Assembly (NCBI GenBank): GCA_025458045.1
Contig: JALOTE010000009.1
Location: 1 to 41,269, forward strand
Reading direction: 5' to 3'
Length of the DNA stretch: 41,269 nucleotides
Source of the DNA: Rhizobiaceae bacterium
GTDB lineage: Bacteria > Pseudomonadota > Alphaproteobacteria > Rhizobiales > Rhizobiaceae
Under the pieces are notes generated by a model. It was given only the letters and a program-made list of their open reading frames with translations, did not search any database and was not told where the DNA came from. The position numbers and the translations under genes are program-made. The stretch's first letter is position 1. Every line of letters starts with the position of its first letter. This document shows positions 10,101 to 18,885 of this stretch, one piece after another.

Positions 10101-10665
10101 CATAGGCGAGCGCCGCGGCCGTTGCCTCGCTTCCGGGAGCCGAAAGCAGCCCGCGCCGCGCCTCATCGAGCAATTGCGCCTGCGCCTCGCCTTGCAACAG
10201 GTCGAAATGCCCGCCGATGTTGGCTTCAAGCGGGAAACGCCGCAGGATCGACTCGCAAAAAGCGTGAATGGTCTGGATGCGCAGGCCGCCCGGTGTTTCC
10301 AGCGCGCGCGCAAAGAGTTGGCGTGCCGCGATCTGGCGTTCGGCGGCCGGGCCGTGGCGCCTGCCCGGCTCAAGCTCCGCCATCAGCCTGTCGAAATCCT
10401 CAGCCTTGGCGGTGGCGAGCGCGGACAATTTCTTGAACACGGCGGCGCGCATGTTGGCCGCCGCCGTGCGGGTGTATGTCAGGCAGAGGATGCGAGACGG
10501 GTCGACGCCCGACAACAGCAACCGCACCACGCGTTCGGACAGCACATGCGTCTTGCCCGATCCGGCATTGGCCGTCACCCAGACGCTGGCCGCCGGATCA
10601 CCGGCCTCCCGTTGCAGGCCGCGTGCTTCGTCGGAAATGACAAGGTCTGAAGGCAGCCCGCTCAT
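7138..10665 (-). CDS. addA: Double-strand break repair helicase AddA
   Basis: AddA is the UvrD-like helicase and nuclease subunit of AddAB, which processes double-strand DNA ends for RecA-mediated repair. The 1175-residue protein has Walker A ANAGSGKT (residues 32-39), the superfamily 1 motifs LCLTYTRTAAANM and LLDEAQDTSPAQW, GDPKQSIYSFQGA, and VHGAKGLEARHVFL. The C-terminal RecB-family nuclease has GVVDRI and LIDYKTGR. Its ATG overlaps the addB stop as ATGA, which implies translational coupling. It is the last gene of the divL-tsaE/amgK-murU-addB-addA run and meets the corA-like gene tail to tail. Confidence 0.96.
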   Translation of the reverse strand: MSGLPSDLVISDEARGLQREAGDPAASVWVTANAGSGKTHVLSERVVRLLLSGVDPSRILCLTYTRTAAANMRAAVFKKLSALATAKAEDFDRLMAELEPGRRHGPAAERQIAARQLFARALETPGGLRIQTIHAFCESILRRFPLEANIGGHFDLLQGEAQAQLLDEARRGLLSAPGSEATAAALAYALDEGGEFGLEKLIQAVSEDPAALKSVLAAARGDGDFAPLFAAFGFAGETEEALAQAVWPAPGFDAADARRLDALANQLQAKRLMAACEKLMAGVTATNLIARADAVAAAFLKGKKLIPYEPDWMVPQGLERKAPGTRDIYCFAANHIAEHHARLRNFRLIRRTVMAYRLAEALIGRIDAMKQRRGLLDFNDLIAATVRLLNRDDVGAWVRYKLDAGIDHVLLDEAQDTSPAQWAVLEPLTREIFDGAAASNRSRGLFVVGDPKQSIYSFQGARPEAFDSERRQHERLAHNVGLEFKSIAFKASFRTAPAILGGVDHVFAQDVPRRGLTSDNVATAHDSLRRAAPGRIDVWEPIRGEPRVDNSDWTTVVQTDPLPSVQQARRIGKVIKDWLDTGFARAGDILVLVRKRSTVVPALTRELKSLSVPVAGADRLKLIDHVAVKDLLAVARITLQPADDLALAALLRSPVFDLSEDGLRAVASARAESETLLEALAHADDARLNAAAQTVMMWRNLADTVPVAAFFGRILGTGGIRMRLLARLGRDAEEIIDEFLRAAENHEREGPRGLEAFAAAMAASASDVKREMEQGRDEVRIMTVHGAKGLEARHVFLIDASDDADDGRKHPALMPVSAPLPPLAGEDVPLWTDGAQDCPLRDAAKARRGQLAEDEYRRLLYVGMTRARDTLTICVHGGPNAKMDGKWAAWIRDALQMRPETRQFTHADGFGVVRFETIAWPDAPPATGPQQTAEVAHPFRFAPLPPEPELPKPLAPSAAALAIEAEDRDALGRARSEPVSPLALARAAKADQPDALLRGTLLHALLQRLPDLAPETREAAALRMLARLAATHGLEATDIAGQPAKWAAGLAREAAGVLALPEMARLLAGASRAEAGLMGRIVFNGAPRMVTGVVDRIVETDACVTLIDYKTGRAPSGGPDPAHVAQLALYGLLAQPIWQGKRIEAALVYSGGPMVVRLEEAMLRAACARLGASPG

Positions 10666-13600
10666 GACGCGCCTCCGTCACCGCCTTCGCCATCGCCAGC
10701 CGCGGCGTCGTCCTCAGGCCCGTCACCGCCAAAACTCTCGCCACCGCTTGCCGACCATTCCGCGACGCGGGCCAGATGGTCATAGACCGGTTCATATTGC
10801 AGGTTTGTCAGCGGATCGGCGCGCGAGACGTAGGGTGTCGTCTCGTCATGGTAGTGACGCATCAGCCTGTCCAGCTTGTCCAGCGCCAGTTCGGCCAGCC
10901 CGTCCGGCGTCACAGGCGCCGCGCCTTTCGATTGACCTGGCGCGACGATGTCGCGGCTGTATTGGCCTTTCGCCCCGAGCCGGATGATCGAGATTTCGGT
11001 CAAGCCCCGCCCTTTGGCTTCGCCAAAGGCCCCGTTCAACAGCAGCGCGGCCTCCAACGCCAATTGCGAGGAGCGCAGATTGCGCGCGTGGGCGGGGGTG
11101 GGCGTCGATCCTGTCTTGTAGTCCGACAGCACCGCTCCCCCGTCGCTCATCAGGTCAAGGCGGTCTGCGCGCGCGCGCAATGTCTCGCCATGGGCGGAAA
11201 CGCCAAGCTTGGCGCTGCGCAGTTCCGGAAGGCGCGCCTCCACGCTGTGCTGCCGTTCGGCTTCATCGGCCACAAGGCTTGGGATGAGTGCCGTGAAGCG
11301 CGGCCACCACAGCGCGACAATGTCGGGTTCAAGCGCCGCCGCGTCAAAGCGCGCTTTTGCGATCGCGATGATCTGCGCCTCCGCATCATTCGCCGCGAAA
11401 TCGAGACCCGAGCGCACGACATCGTCGAGAATGGCGTGGAAGAGTGTCCCGCGCTCGCGCGCATCCGGATCGCGCACCAGTTCGGGCAGCGGCTCCAGCT
11501 TGAGGATGTGCCGCGCATAGATCGCATAAGGATCGCGACGAAGCGTGTCGATTTCGGTGACGCTGAAATCCTTGGGCCGCATGTGCAAAGGCGGCCTTGG
11601 CTGCGGGCGCGCTGCGGGCTCCATCGGCGTGTCGGCCACGTCCAGCCGCCGCGCGCGCGACAGGATCGCGTTTCCGGCATCCCTCAGCATCCGCATGCCA
11701 TCATCGCCCGCCACCGCTTCCAGCCTTTGCAGCCATCGTGCCGGTTCGGCAGGCGCGCCATCGGCCTTGAGCGCGCGCGACAACATCACTGTCCGGCATC
11801 CCATCGCTTGCTCGAAATCATGGGCCGCCTGGCCAAGGCGGCGCTCCGGCGGCACAAGGCCGATGGCCTGCCGCATCCCGCGCGAGACAAATGGCCCGGG
11901 GTCCGGCAAGGCCGGAAACACCCCCTCGTTCAGCCCGCCGAGGATCATGGTGTCCACGCTTTGCAGGCGTGCCTCCAGCGTGCCCCAGATGAAGGCGCGC
12001 GGGTGCCCGCCGGGGCGCGGCTTGACGGTCTCACCGCTGATCAAGGCCGCCAACACAGGAGGAATGTCTGACGCTGTGACCGCAAACTCCGATGCGGCGG
12101 CGATGATCCCCGAGAGCCAGCGCGACAACGCCTCACCCTCGTCGCCGCCCAAAAATGGCGAAAGGTCGCCTTGTTCGTCGACGGTCGCATGCTCGCAAAA
12201 CAGGATGAGCGCGCCAAGCCAGACCGAGAGCGCCCGCTCACCGTCGAGAGCCGCAAGCGTGGCCGCCGCATCGTCGAATGCCGCTGCAAACGCCGCCATC
12301 TTGGACATCAGGCTTGGTGGCGTGACACGGCTCCGGCTTGCCCTGTTGCCGGGGTCATTGTGAAACGCCTCGGCCGCCGCAAGCTCGCCGGCAAGGTTGC
12401 GGACATTCAACCGGCCTTTGCGTCCGCGCAGGGCATACAACTCGAAGGCTTCCGCGAGTGCGCGCATGTCGGCGCGCGGCCGCCCCAGCCGAAACAGCGG
12501 ATGTTTCAGGAGCGACAGCAGAGCGACAGCATCGCCAGCGCCAAGGAAAGCATCAGCGGCGCACAACAAGAAGCTGCCCGCCTTCGTGTCGGCCAGCGCC
12601 ACACCGCCGGAATCATCAGCAAGGACGCCGAAACGATGCAGTTCCACGGCAACGCGCCGCGCCAGTGCCCGGTCCGGCGTGACCAGCGCCACCGTCTCGT
12701 CTCGCGTTTCAAGCGCGCCACGCATGGCGGTTGCGATTGCCAGCGCCTCCTCGCGCTCATTGCCGGCTTCGATCAATCCGATGCCAAGGAGCGCTCCCGG
12801 CTCGGGGCCGCCGCCCGCCCATTTTGATGTGTCACGTGCGGGCAGCAACGCATCCGAGATCAGGCGGCGCCGTGCGGTCAGCGATGCGGGCAGTTCGGTG
12901 CTGAGCGATATGACCGCCCCCGGATCGGCCTTCATCCGATTCAGCAATTGCACCATGCCGAATTGCGGATGGCCGGGCAGCGTCGCATCCGTGTCCGGCT
13001 CTCGCAGGGCAGCAAGCGTGCCCGCGGAAAGCCGTGTGTCAAAGCCCGGCAGCACCACCGCGCCGCGCGGCAGCCGCGCGATTGACGACAAAAGCCGCGC
13101 CGTCGCGGGGATCGACCCGGTTGAACCTGCCGCGATCACCACACGGTCAGGCGGACCGGCCTCAAGCGCCAGACGCGCCGCATCGATCTGCGCCGAAGCG
13201 AAGGCCGCCGGGTTGGAGCGGTTCATCGCCCGCAGCGCTTCCGGCCACGCATCGCGGATGATCGCCAGAAAATCCGCCGTCAGCCGCCACCAATCGGCAA
13301 GCTCGCGTTGCTCATCCAGACTGTCGAGCGCGCTCCAGTCGGCCTCGTCACGTGCCGTCTCGTCGATCAGGTCTGCAAGCGCGCGCGCCATGCGCAGGGC
13401 GTCGGCAGCGGAGGCCGGCAGCATGACCGGATCATCCGCGCCAAAGCGCGCGGCGATATGGGCAGGCAGGCGCGCGCGCCACGCCTGCACCAGCGGGGCC
13501 AGCGCAAACAGGCGTTCATGGACACCAACCGGAAGCGGCAGGCCGGGTTCTTCCGCTGCGCCGAAGGCTGCAAGGTCCAGCACGTCATCCTCGAACTCGC

Positions 13601-13850
13601 CGAGGGGGCGGATGTCCGGCAACAGGCTTCCCGCCGCCGCGCTGCGGGCGGCAAAGGCCAAGCGCAAAGCACGTGCGGCGCGGCGCGTCGGAACGAAAAT
13701 CGTGGCGGCGGAAAAGCCAAGCGGGCCAAGGGTTTCGGAAAATCCGTCGATCAACTCTCCGCGCGCCAAGGCTCGCGCCAGACACGGCAGAAATGCGTCG
13801 CCCGGCTCGATGGTGAAAATCCGTGGTGAATCAGTCGCTTTGGCGCTCAC
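10662..13850 (-). CDS. addB: Double-strand break repair protein AddB
   Basis: AddB is the partner of AddA: it carries a second nuclease domain and an inactive helicase-like region that reads recombination hotspots. The protein is about 1062 residues. The helicase-like N-terminus has FVPTRRAARALRLAF but no convincing Walker A. VDTMILGGLNEGVFPAL lies in the middle, and the PD-(D/E)xK nuclease near the C-terminus includes GAVLSDYKTGSTPTP. I chose the GTG at 13850 (MSAKATDSPRIFTIEPG). It overlaps the murU stop by 20 bases, whereas an ATG at 13904 would overlap murU by 74 bases and add an unconserved Arg/Pro-rich stretch. Confidence 0.94.
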   Translation of the reverse strand: MSAKATDSPRIFTIEPGDAFLPCLARALARGELIDGFSETLGPLGFSAATIFVPTRRAARALRLAFAARSAAAGSLLPDIRPLGEFEDDVLDLAAFGAAEEPGLPLPVGVHERLFALAPLVQAWRARLPAHIAARFGADDPVMLPASAADALRMARALADLIDETARDEADWSALDSLDEQRELADWWRLTADFLAIIRDAWPEALRAMNRSNPAAFASAQIDAARLALEAGPPDRVVIAAGSTGSIPATARLLSSIARLPRGAVVLPGFDTRLSAGTLAALREPDTDATLPGHPQFGMVQLLNRMKADPGAVISLSTELPASLTARRRLISDALLPARDTSKWAGGGPEPGALLGIGLIEAGNEREEALAIATAMRGALETRDETVALVTPDRALARRVAVELHRFGVLADDSGGVALADTKAGSFLLCAADAFLGAGDAVALLSLLKHPLFRLGRPRADMRALAEAFELYALRGRKGRLNVRNLAGELAAAEAFHNDPGNRASRSRVTPPSLMSKMAAFAAAFDDAAATLAALDGERALSVWLGALILFCEHATVDEQGDLSPFLGGDEGEALSRWLSGIIAAASEFAVTASDIPPVLAALISGETVKPRPGGHPRAFIWGTLEARLQSVDTMILGGLNEGVFPALPDPGPFVSRGMRQAIGLVPPERRLGQAAHDFEQAMGCRTVMLSRALKADGAPAEPARWLQRLEAVAGDDGMRMLRDAGNAILSRARRLDVADTPMEPAARPQPRPPLHMRPKDFSVTEIDTLRRDPYAIYARHILKLEPLPELVRDPDARERGTLFHAILDDVVRSGLDFAANDAEAQIIAIAKARFDAAALEPDIVALWWPRFTALIPSLVADEAERQHSVEARLPELRSAKLGVSAHGETLRARADRLDLMSDGGAVLSDYKTGSTPTPAHARNLRSSQLALEAALLLNGAFGEAKGRGLTEISIIRLGAKGQYSRDIVAPGQSKGAAPVTPDGLAELALDKLDRLMRHYHDETTPYVSRADPLTNLQYEPVYDHLARVAEWSASGGESFGGDGPEDDAAAGDGEGGDGGAS

Positions 13851-14607
13851 GCCGCAAGCGTTGCACGGCGCTTTCGGCCTCCGCAAGGCCCTCCGGGGTG
13901 CCAACCGTGATCCATGGGCTTGTCATCACATGCCCGAACAGGCGGCCTTGGCTGATCAGCCGGTCGAAATGCAGATTGAGCGAGTGCGGACCGGCGGGCG
14001 CGGCGTCGAAAAGCGAAGGTCTTGCGATGATAACGCCCGCATAAATCGGCGCGGTGGCGCGTGCCTCGCCCTTGGCGCGTGTCAGGCGGCCATCTTGGTC
14101 GATGAGAAAATCGCCGCCGCCGGAATGGCCGATGGCATTGCCCGGTTCCACAAGCATCAACAGCATGTCCATCCGGCGCGGCGACCAGATGTCGACCATC
14201 CGTGCGAGTTCGACCCCGTCAGGGTCGATCCAGAATGTATCGGCATTGAGGATGAAAAAGGCGCGGCGACCAAGGCGAGGCAGCGCCGCGACGATGCCGC
14301 CGCCGGAATCAAGCAAACCGTCGCGCTCGTCGGATATCAGGACGCGCGGGCGCTTTCTCTGCGCGCAATGCGCGATGATCTGGTCAGGCAGATGATGCAC
14401 ATTGGCAATGGCAAGGGTGACGCCTGCCCTTTCCAGTTGGTCAAGCCCGCGGTCGAGCAGGCTGCGCCCGGCGACCTGCACCAACGGTTTCGGCGTTGTC
14501 AGCGTGATGGGACGAAGCCGCGTGCCGAGCCCGGCGGCCAGCACCATGGCGCGCTTCGGCCCTGCCTTGCGCCGTTCGCGCGTGTCTGTCGCGGCCTTGC
14601 CGCTCAC
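13831..14607 (-). CDS. murU: MurU-type sugar-1-phosphate nucleotidyltransferase
   Basis: The 258-residue protein is a nucleotidyltransferase with the signature LAAGLGTRLRPITLTTPKP (about residues 23-41), FILNADTFW for metal binding and a C-terminal WITVGTPEGL. Its gene sits directly after a TsaE-sugar kinase fusion, which points to MurU. MurU makes UDP-MurNAc from MurNAc-1-phosphate in the AmgK-MurU peptidoglycan recycling route, which bypasses the MurA step targeted by fosfomycin. The start overlaps the upstream stop (ATGA) and the end overlaps addB. Mannose-1-phosphate guanylyltransferase is the common database label for such sequences, and substrate assignment here rests on context. Confidence 0.85.
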   Translation of the reverse strand: MSGKAATDTRERRKAGPKRAMVLAAGLGTRLRPITLTTPKPLVQVAGRSLLDRGLDQLERAGVTLAIANVHHLPDQIIAHCAQRKRPRVLISDERDGLLDSGGGIVAALPRLGRRAFFILNADTFWIDPDGVELARMVDIWSPRRMDMLLMLVEPGNAIGHSGGGDFLIDQDGRLTRAKGEARATAPIYAGVIIARPSLFDAAPAGPHSLNLHFDRLISQGRLFGHVMTSPWITVGTPEGLAEAESAVQRLRRERQSD

Positions 14608-16142
14608 GGGCTCCAGCCCGGAAAAGTGAAGCCTGCCCCCCGCAGCAGGTCGGCCACCGGGGCCATGGCATCGCTGGCGAGTGACCGCCCGAAATAAGCC
14701 TCCACGCGGGGCAGGTGCTTGAGGTAGCCGGGTTTGCCGTCGCGCCTGTTCAACCGGATGAAAATGCCGAGGATCTTGGCATTGCGTTGCGCCGCCATGA
14801 TGGCGAAGGCGGCATGAAATTCCGCTTCGTCAAACCGTCCTTGGAGATGTCGCGCCGCGACATAGGCGGCAACGATGTCGGCCTCCAGCGTCGGGGGAAT
14901 GTCGACCCGTGCGTCGCGCGCCAGGGAAGCGACATCATAAGCCGAAGGGCCGATGACCGCGTCCTGGAAATCAATCAAGCCGACACGGTGGCGGCCTTGT
15001 TCCTGTCCGCGCCAGATGATGTTGGGCGAGTGGTAGTCCCGCAACACGAGCGATTTCTCGCAACTTTCCAGCCGGTCGATCAGCCCGTTCCATGCCGCAA
15101 GCCACGCGGCGCGCTGGTTCTCGCCCGGCGGCGCGCCGCGTTTTTCCGGCCAATACCAGTCGAGAAACAGTTCCGTCTCGATCAGCAGCGCCCGGCGCGA
15201 ATAGGCCGGAATTGCATGGCTGATCCCCGGTGCCGCTTCGGTGCCATGCGGCCATGCCACCCGGTGCAGTTCCGCCAGCAAGGCGCCTGCCGCGACATAG
15301 CGCGCTGCGATGGGGGCGCCTGAATCATCGACAACGCCATCGCGACCGAGGTCACTGATCAGCAGCAGGCCCTCATCAAGGTCGGCGGCATGGATTTCCG
15401 GCGCGCAAAAGCCATGGGAGGCCAGCAACCGGGCAATGGCGACAAACGGCGTGACGCTCTCCGCCAGATGGGCGAGCCGTGAATAGGGCAGGCCGTCACG
15501 GATCGGCGGCCCGTCCGGCATGCGCGGCGCGTTCATCAGGATCAGCGGCGCCGTGTCACCGGCATGGACGGTCTCGTAGCTGCGCGATGACGCATCACCG
15601 GCGAGTGGACGGCGTTCGGCGTCGGCGAGGCCATGGTGCGAAAGAAAGCCGCGGATCGCGAGGCTGCGCGAAAAACGCGGCGCGGCGGCGGGTGACGCCA
15701 CAAGCACGACCGACCGACTGTCGCCGCCGCCCTCAAGCTGCACGATCAGCGTGGCGCGCGCCAACAGGTCCGGCGCGCGTTCGGGCCATTCGACCAGCAC
15801 GATGCCCTGCGCCAGCCCGTCATCCAGTCCCAACTCGTCCGCCTCGCCTTCGGCCGCGATGCGGTAAAGATCAGCATGGAGCGCGGGCGGAACGGTCGCG
15901 TAGCTTTGCACCAGCGTATAGGTCGGGCTTGGCACATCCAGCGCATCGTCGCCGGCCAAATGGCGCAGGAAAGCACGGGCAAACGTGGACTTGCCAGCCC
16001 CGAGATCGCCCGACAGCAGGATCAGGTCACCGGCGCGAGCGGCGCGTGCCATGTCGGCTGCAAGCCGTGTGGTTGCCGCTTCGCCATCGAGCCGGCCTGC
16101 GAACACCGGCTCAAAGCCGGAAAGCTCTGTCGTCGTCTGCAT
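14604..16142 (-). CDS. tsaE: TsaE-AmgK fusion: t6A ATPase joined to a cell-wall sugar kinase
   Basis: This 512-residue protein joins two normally separate enzymes. Residues 1 to about 150 are TsaE, the ATPase needed for tRNA threonylcarbamoyladenosine (t6A37) synthesis, with Walker A GDLGAGKST (45-53), PSPTYTLVQSY and VLVEWPER. Residues about 160-512 are an aminoglycoside-phosphotransferase-like kinase with LRDYHSPNIIW (catalytic Asp369, Asn374) and LIDFQDAVIGP (metal-binding Asp391). That kinase matches AmgK, the anomeric MurNAc/GlcNAc kinase, and the next gene is murU, its pathway partner. The fusion is, to my knowledge, common in Alphaproteobacteria. It lies 9 bp after divL and overlaps murU by ATGA. 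Confidence 0.92.
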   Translation of the reverse strand: MQTTTELSGFEPVFAGRLDGEAATTRLAADMARAARAGDLILLSGDLGAGKSTFARAFLRHLAGDDALDVPSPTYTLVQSYATVPPALHADLYRIAAEGEADELGLDDGLAQGIVLVEWPERAPDLLARATLIVQLEGGGDSRSVVLVASPAAAPRFSRSLAIRGFLSHHGLADAERRPLAGDASSRSYETVHAGDTAPLILMNAPRMPDGPPIRDGLPYSRLAHLAESVTPFVAIARLLASHGFCAPEIHAADLDEGLLLISDLGRDGVVDDSGAPIAARYVAAGALLAELHRVAWPHGTEAAPGISHAIPAYSRRALLIETELFLDWYWPEKRGAPPGENQRAAWLAAWNGLIDRLESCEKSLVLRDYHSPNIIWRGQEQGRHRVGLIDFQDAVIGPSAYDVASLARDARVDIPPTLEADIVAAYVAARHLQGRFDEAEFHAAFAIMAAQRNAKILGIFIRLNRRDGKPGYLKHLPRVEAYFGRSLASDAMAPVADLLRGAGFTFPGWSP

Positions 16143-16151
16143 GGGTGCGGC

Positions 16152-18638
16152 CTATTCGGCGGCGGAGCGGGCCGCTTCACCCGCCGCCGCGCCTTTTGGG
16201 AACAGGCATGTCGCACGGGTGCCCTGTCCAATGGCGCTGTCGAGCTTGAACGCGCCCTTGTGCAGTTTGACAAAGCCCGAAACGATGGAGAGGCCGATGC
16301 CCGCGCCGCGCCTGCGGCCGCCGGCCAGCACGCGGCTTTCAAACCTGTCGAGCAGGTGTTGCAATTCTTCAGGCGGAATGCCGGGGCCTTGATCCTCGAC
16401 CGTCAGCCTGATCCTGTCCTGATCGGCTTCCGCGCTGACCCGGATGGCGCTGCCTTCGGGCGCGTAATTGGCGGCATTGTCAATGAGGTTGAACAAGACC
16501 TGACGGACGCGCAGCGCGTCGGCCTCGAAGGTCTCCGCGCCCGCGCCGACATGGACATCAAGCCTCAGTCCGTGCTCGCGCAGGCGCTCTGCCAGAAGCG
16601 CGCCGGCGGCTTCGATCGTCTGGCGCACATCGACCTGTCCATAGGCCAGTTGCATCATGTCGGCGTCGATGGTCGCAAGGTCGAGCACGTCGTTGACGAG
16701 CATTTCCAGCGCCTGCGACGAGCGCAGTATGTGGTCCACATAGTCCGTCTGCTTGGGTGTGAGCACGCCGTTGACACCGAGCTTCAGCACCTCCGCGAAC
16801 CCCTTGATGGAGGTCAGTGGCGAGCGCAGTTCATAGGACATGTGATGGACGAAGCGGTTCTTGACCAGCGCCGCATCCTCAAGGGCGGCGTTGCGGCTTT
16901 TCAGCACGCGTTCGAACGAAACCGAATCCGTCACATCCATGAAGGTCAGCATGGTTTGCCCGTTGGGCAGATGGGCGATCGTCTGCGCCAGCACCGTGTC
17001 ATCGGCAAATTCCAGCCGCGCATTGGCGGCGACGCGGCTGTCAGGCGCACCGGTGATTGCGGCAATGGTCGCCGGCCAGGGTGAAACGCCGCGCACCGGC
17101 TTTGCCGCGGCGGCTATGGCGCGGATATGCATGCCCTCGCGCAGCGCCACACCTTCCAGCCCCCACAACGTGCGAAACGCCGGGTTGAACAGCTTCAGGC
17201 TGCCATCGGTGCCAAACACCGCAACCGCTTCGGCCAGATGGTCGAGCGTTTCCTTGCGCACCTGCAGAAGCGTCTTGTTCTCGCTCTCCAGCGTGAATTG
17301 CTGTGTCAGGTTTTCAAACACCTGAGTGAGCCCGCCGCCGGGGTTTGGCGTGGTCAGCACGCGCAAGATCTTGCCGTCCGGCAGGTGCCATTGCTCTTCG
17401 CCCGCCTCAAGCGCGCGATAGGCGGCAAGCGTCCGGTCCTTGAACAGCCGCCAGTCCGGCCCTTCCGGCAGGCGGCCATCGGCGCGCAAGCGGTCGAGCA
17501 GGATGGCGTGCGTCGGCCGTTTGTCGAGGAAGGCGGCATCCACCTGCCAGAGTTTCTGGAAGGCGGCATTGTGGAAGGCGAGGCGAGCTTCCGCATCGAA
17601 GATGGCAACCGCCGTCGCCAGATGGTCCAGCGTGTCGGCATGGGCCTTGTGGACGCGCTGCACCTCGCTTTTCAGCAGTTCAGCTTCTGAGACGTCTAGC
17701 GCGATCCCGGCCGACGATCCATCCGCCGCGATGCGGATGTCAGTCACGTCGAACCGCTTGCGGTCATGCCCCACAACGGTTGTCACGCGGTCATGGAAAC
17801 GGTCGCCCATCAATTGGGCTTCGGCAATCTGGCGGCGCGCTGCGCTGCCCAGCAGTTCGGTGCGCGCCGCAACGACGGTCGCCGCATCGGACTGGCCCGC
17901 TGCCTGCGCATAGGCACGGTTGACCCATTGCAACTCGCCGCGCGCGTCACGCAGCCATGCCGGCGCGGACACCGCATCGAGCAGGCTGCGCAACTTGTCG
18001 CGTTCGGCCAGCGCGGCCTGATGCAGGCTGTGGGCGTGTGCCGCCTCCGCCTGTCTCTCGGACAAGGCGATGAAACGCACAACGGCGCGATTGCCGGACG
18101 TGCGTCCGATGATTTCGAGCGACGCGCCGGTGAGCGTGTCGGCCAGCAGGGAGAAGGGCGTTCCGGCGGCACGCATCGCTTCAATCGCCCGTTGCAGATC
18201 CAGCGCAGCATCCGAAGGCAGCCAGCGCGAGAAGCCAAGGGCCGCCGCACGGCTGTCGGGCGCGCCGGTTTCGACAGGCAGGCGGCCCAGCATGTCCGGC
18301 TTTTCATCCGCACCGGTCCAGACCAGCACCATCTGCCCCGACAGTTCGCCCAGCGTTTCGTAGCGTTCCAAGAGCGCCGTCTGCTCCGAGACCCGGGCGC
18401 GCAGCAAATCATTGTCGCGCGCGGTGCGCGCCCTGAGCCGGATCATCCAGACAGCCGAAAGAAGCGCCGCGCTCATCGCGCCGACAAACATGGCAAGCTG
18501 GATCACGTCATGCGTGGCGAGCGCGCTCGCCTGCGGCGCCTCCTGAGCGGCGGCCGCCGTCGCGACGAGCGCGATGGCGGAGGTGCCGACAAGGAATCGC
18601 GCCACACGCTGCACATGATGGGCAAATGTCAGGGCCAT
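16152..18638 (-). CDS. divL: DivL-type PAS sensor pseudo-histidine kinase (tyrosine in H-box)
   Basis: This 828-residue membrane-anchored protein resembles a sensor histidine kinase but has tyrosine where the phosphorylated histidine belongs: MSYELRSPLT, Tyr602, encoded by TAT. In Caulobacter that substitution defines DivL, the tyrosine pseudokinase that works with DivK and CckA to control CtrA and asymmetric division. The N-terminus has two hydrophobic segments (about residues 14-32 and 45-66), followed by three or four PAS-like repeats ending around residue 580. The catalytic domain keeps an N-box (NLIDNAANYAPEG, near residue 717), EDQGPGIPPEE and GAGIGLSIVSGFV. The location next to tsaE and ahcY fits the alphaproteobacterial divL locus as I know it. 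The gene is co-directional with tsaE-amgK, 9 bp away. Confidence 0.88.
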   Translation of the reverse strand: MALTFAHHVQRVARFLVGTSAIALVATAAAAQEAPQASALATHDVIQLAMFVGAMSAALLSAVWMIRLRARTARDNDLLRARVSEQTALLERYETLGELSGQMVLVWTGADEKPDMLGRLPVETGAPDSRAAALGFSRWLPSDAALDLQRAIEAMRAAGTPFSLLADTLTGASLEIIGRTSGNRAVVRFIALSERQAEAAHAHSLHQAALAERDKLRSLLDAVSAPAWLRDARGELQWVNRAYAQAAGQSDAATVVAARTELLGSAARRQIAEAQLMGDRFHDRVTTVVGHDRKRFDVTDIRIAADGSSAGIALDVSEAELLKSEVQRVHKAHADTLDHLATAVAIFDAEARLAFHNAAFQKLWQVDAAFLDKRPTHAILLDRLRADGRLPEGPDWRLFKDRTLAAYRALEAGEEQWHLPDGKILRVLTTPNPGGGLTQVFENLTQQFTLESENKTLLQVRKETLDHLAEAVAVFGTDGSLKLFNPAFRTLWGLEGVALREGMHIRAIAAAAKPVRGVSPWPATIAAITGAPDSRVAANARLEFADDTVLAQTIAHLPNGQTMLTFMDVTDSVSFERVLKSRNAALEDAALVKNRFVHHMSYELRSPLTSIKGFAEVLKLGVNGVLTPKQTDYVDHILRSSQALEMLVNDVLDLATIDADMMQLAYGQVDVRQTIEAAGALLAERLREHGLRLDVHVGAGAETFEADALRVRQVLFNLIDNAANYAPEGSAIRVSAEADQDRIRLTVEDQGPGIPPEELQHLLDRFESRVLAGGRRRGAGIGLSIVSGFVKLHKGAFKLDSAIGQGTRATCLFPKGAAAGEAARSAAE

Positions 18639-18820
18639 TGAGCGGTCCGGCGGTCTGGCTAGAGCGGGCTGTCACATGAACTTGCGGCAAAGAGGCCGCA
18701 AAACGCACTCACGCATACGGATGCGGAGGCGCCGCAACAGATGCGGTGCAAACAGTGTCACGCCCCCGAATCAGACCTTAACACAGGCGCGGAATCGACG
18801 TGAAGCGATGGATTTTGGTG

Positions 18821-18855
18821 AAAAAACGCCGCGCGGAGGGCATTTCCGCACGGCG
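18821..18855 (-). terminator. Intrinsic terminator of ahcY
   Basis: On the minus strand, about 30 bp past the ahcY stop, an 11-bp stem CGCCGTGCGGA / TCCGCGCGGCG (one G-U pair) with loop AATGCCC is followed directly by six T residues. This is a textbook Rho-independent terminator and separates ahcY from divL. Confidence 0.9.
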
Positions 18856-18885
18856 CACAACATGTGGTAGGTCTGGCGTAGCCAA

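Noticed and set aside
12397-14697. A 766-codon plus-strand frame opposite addB and murU.
   Set aside because: Ser/Arg/Ala-rich shadow translation with no motif, opposite genes with full conserved domains.
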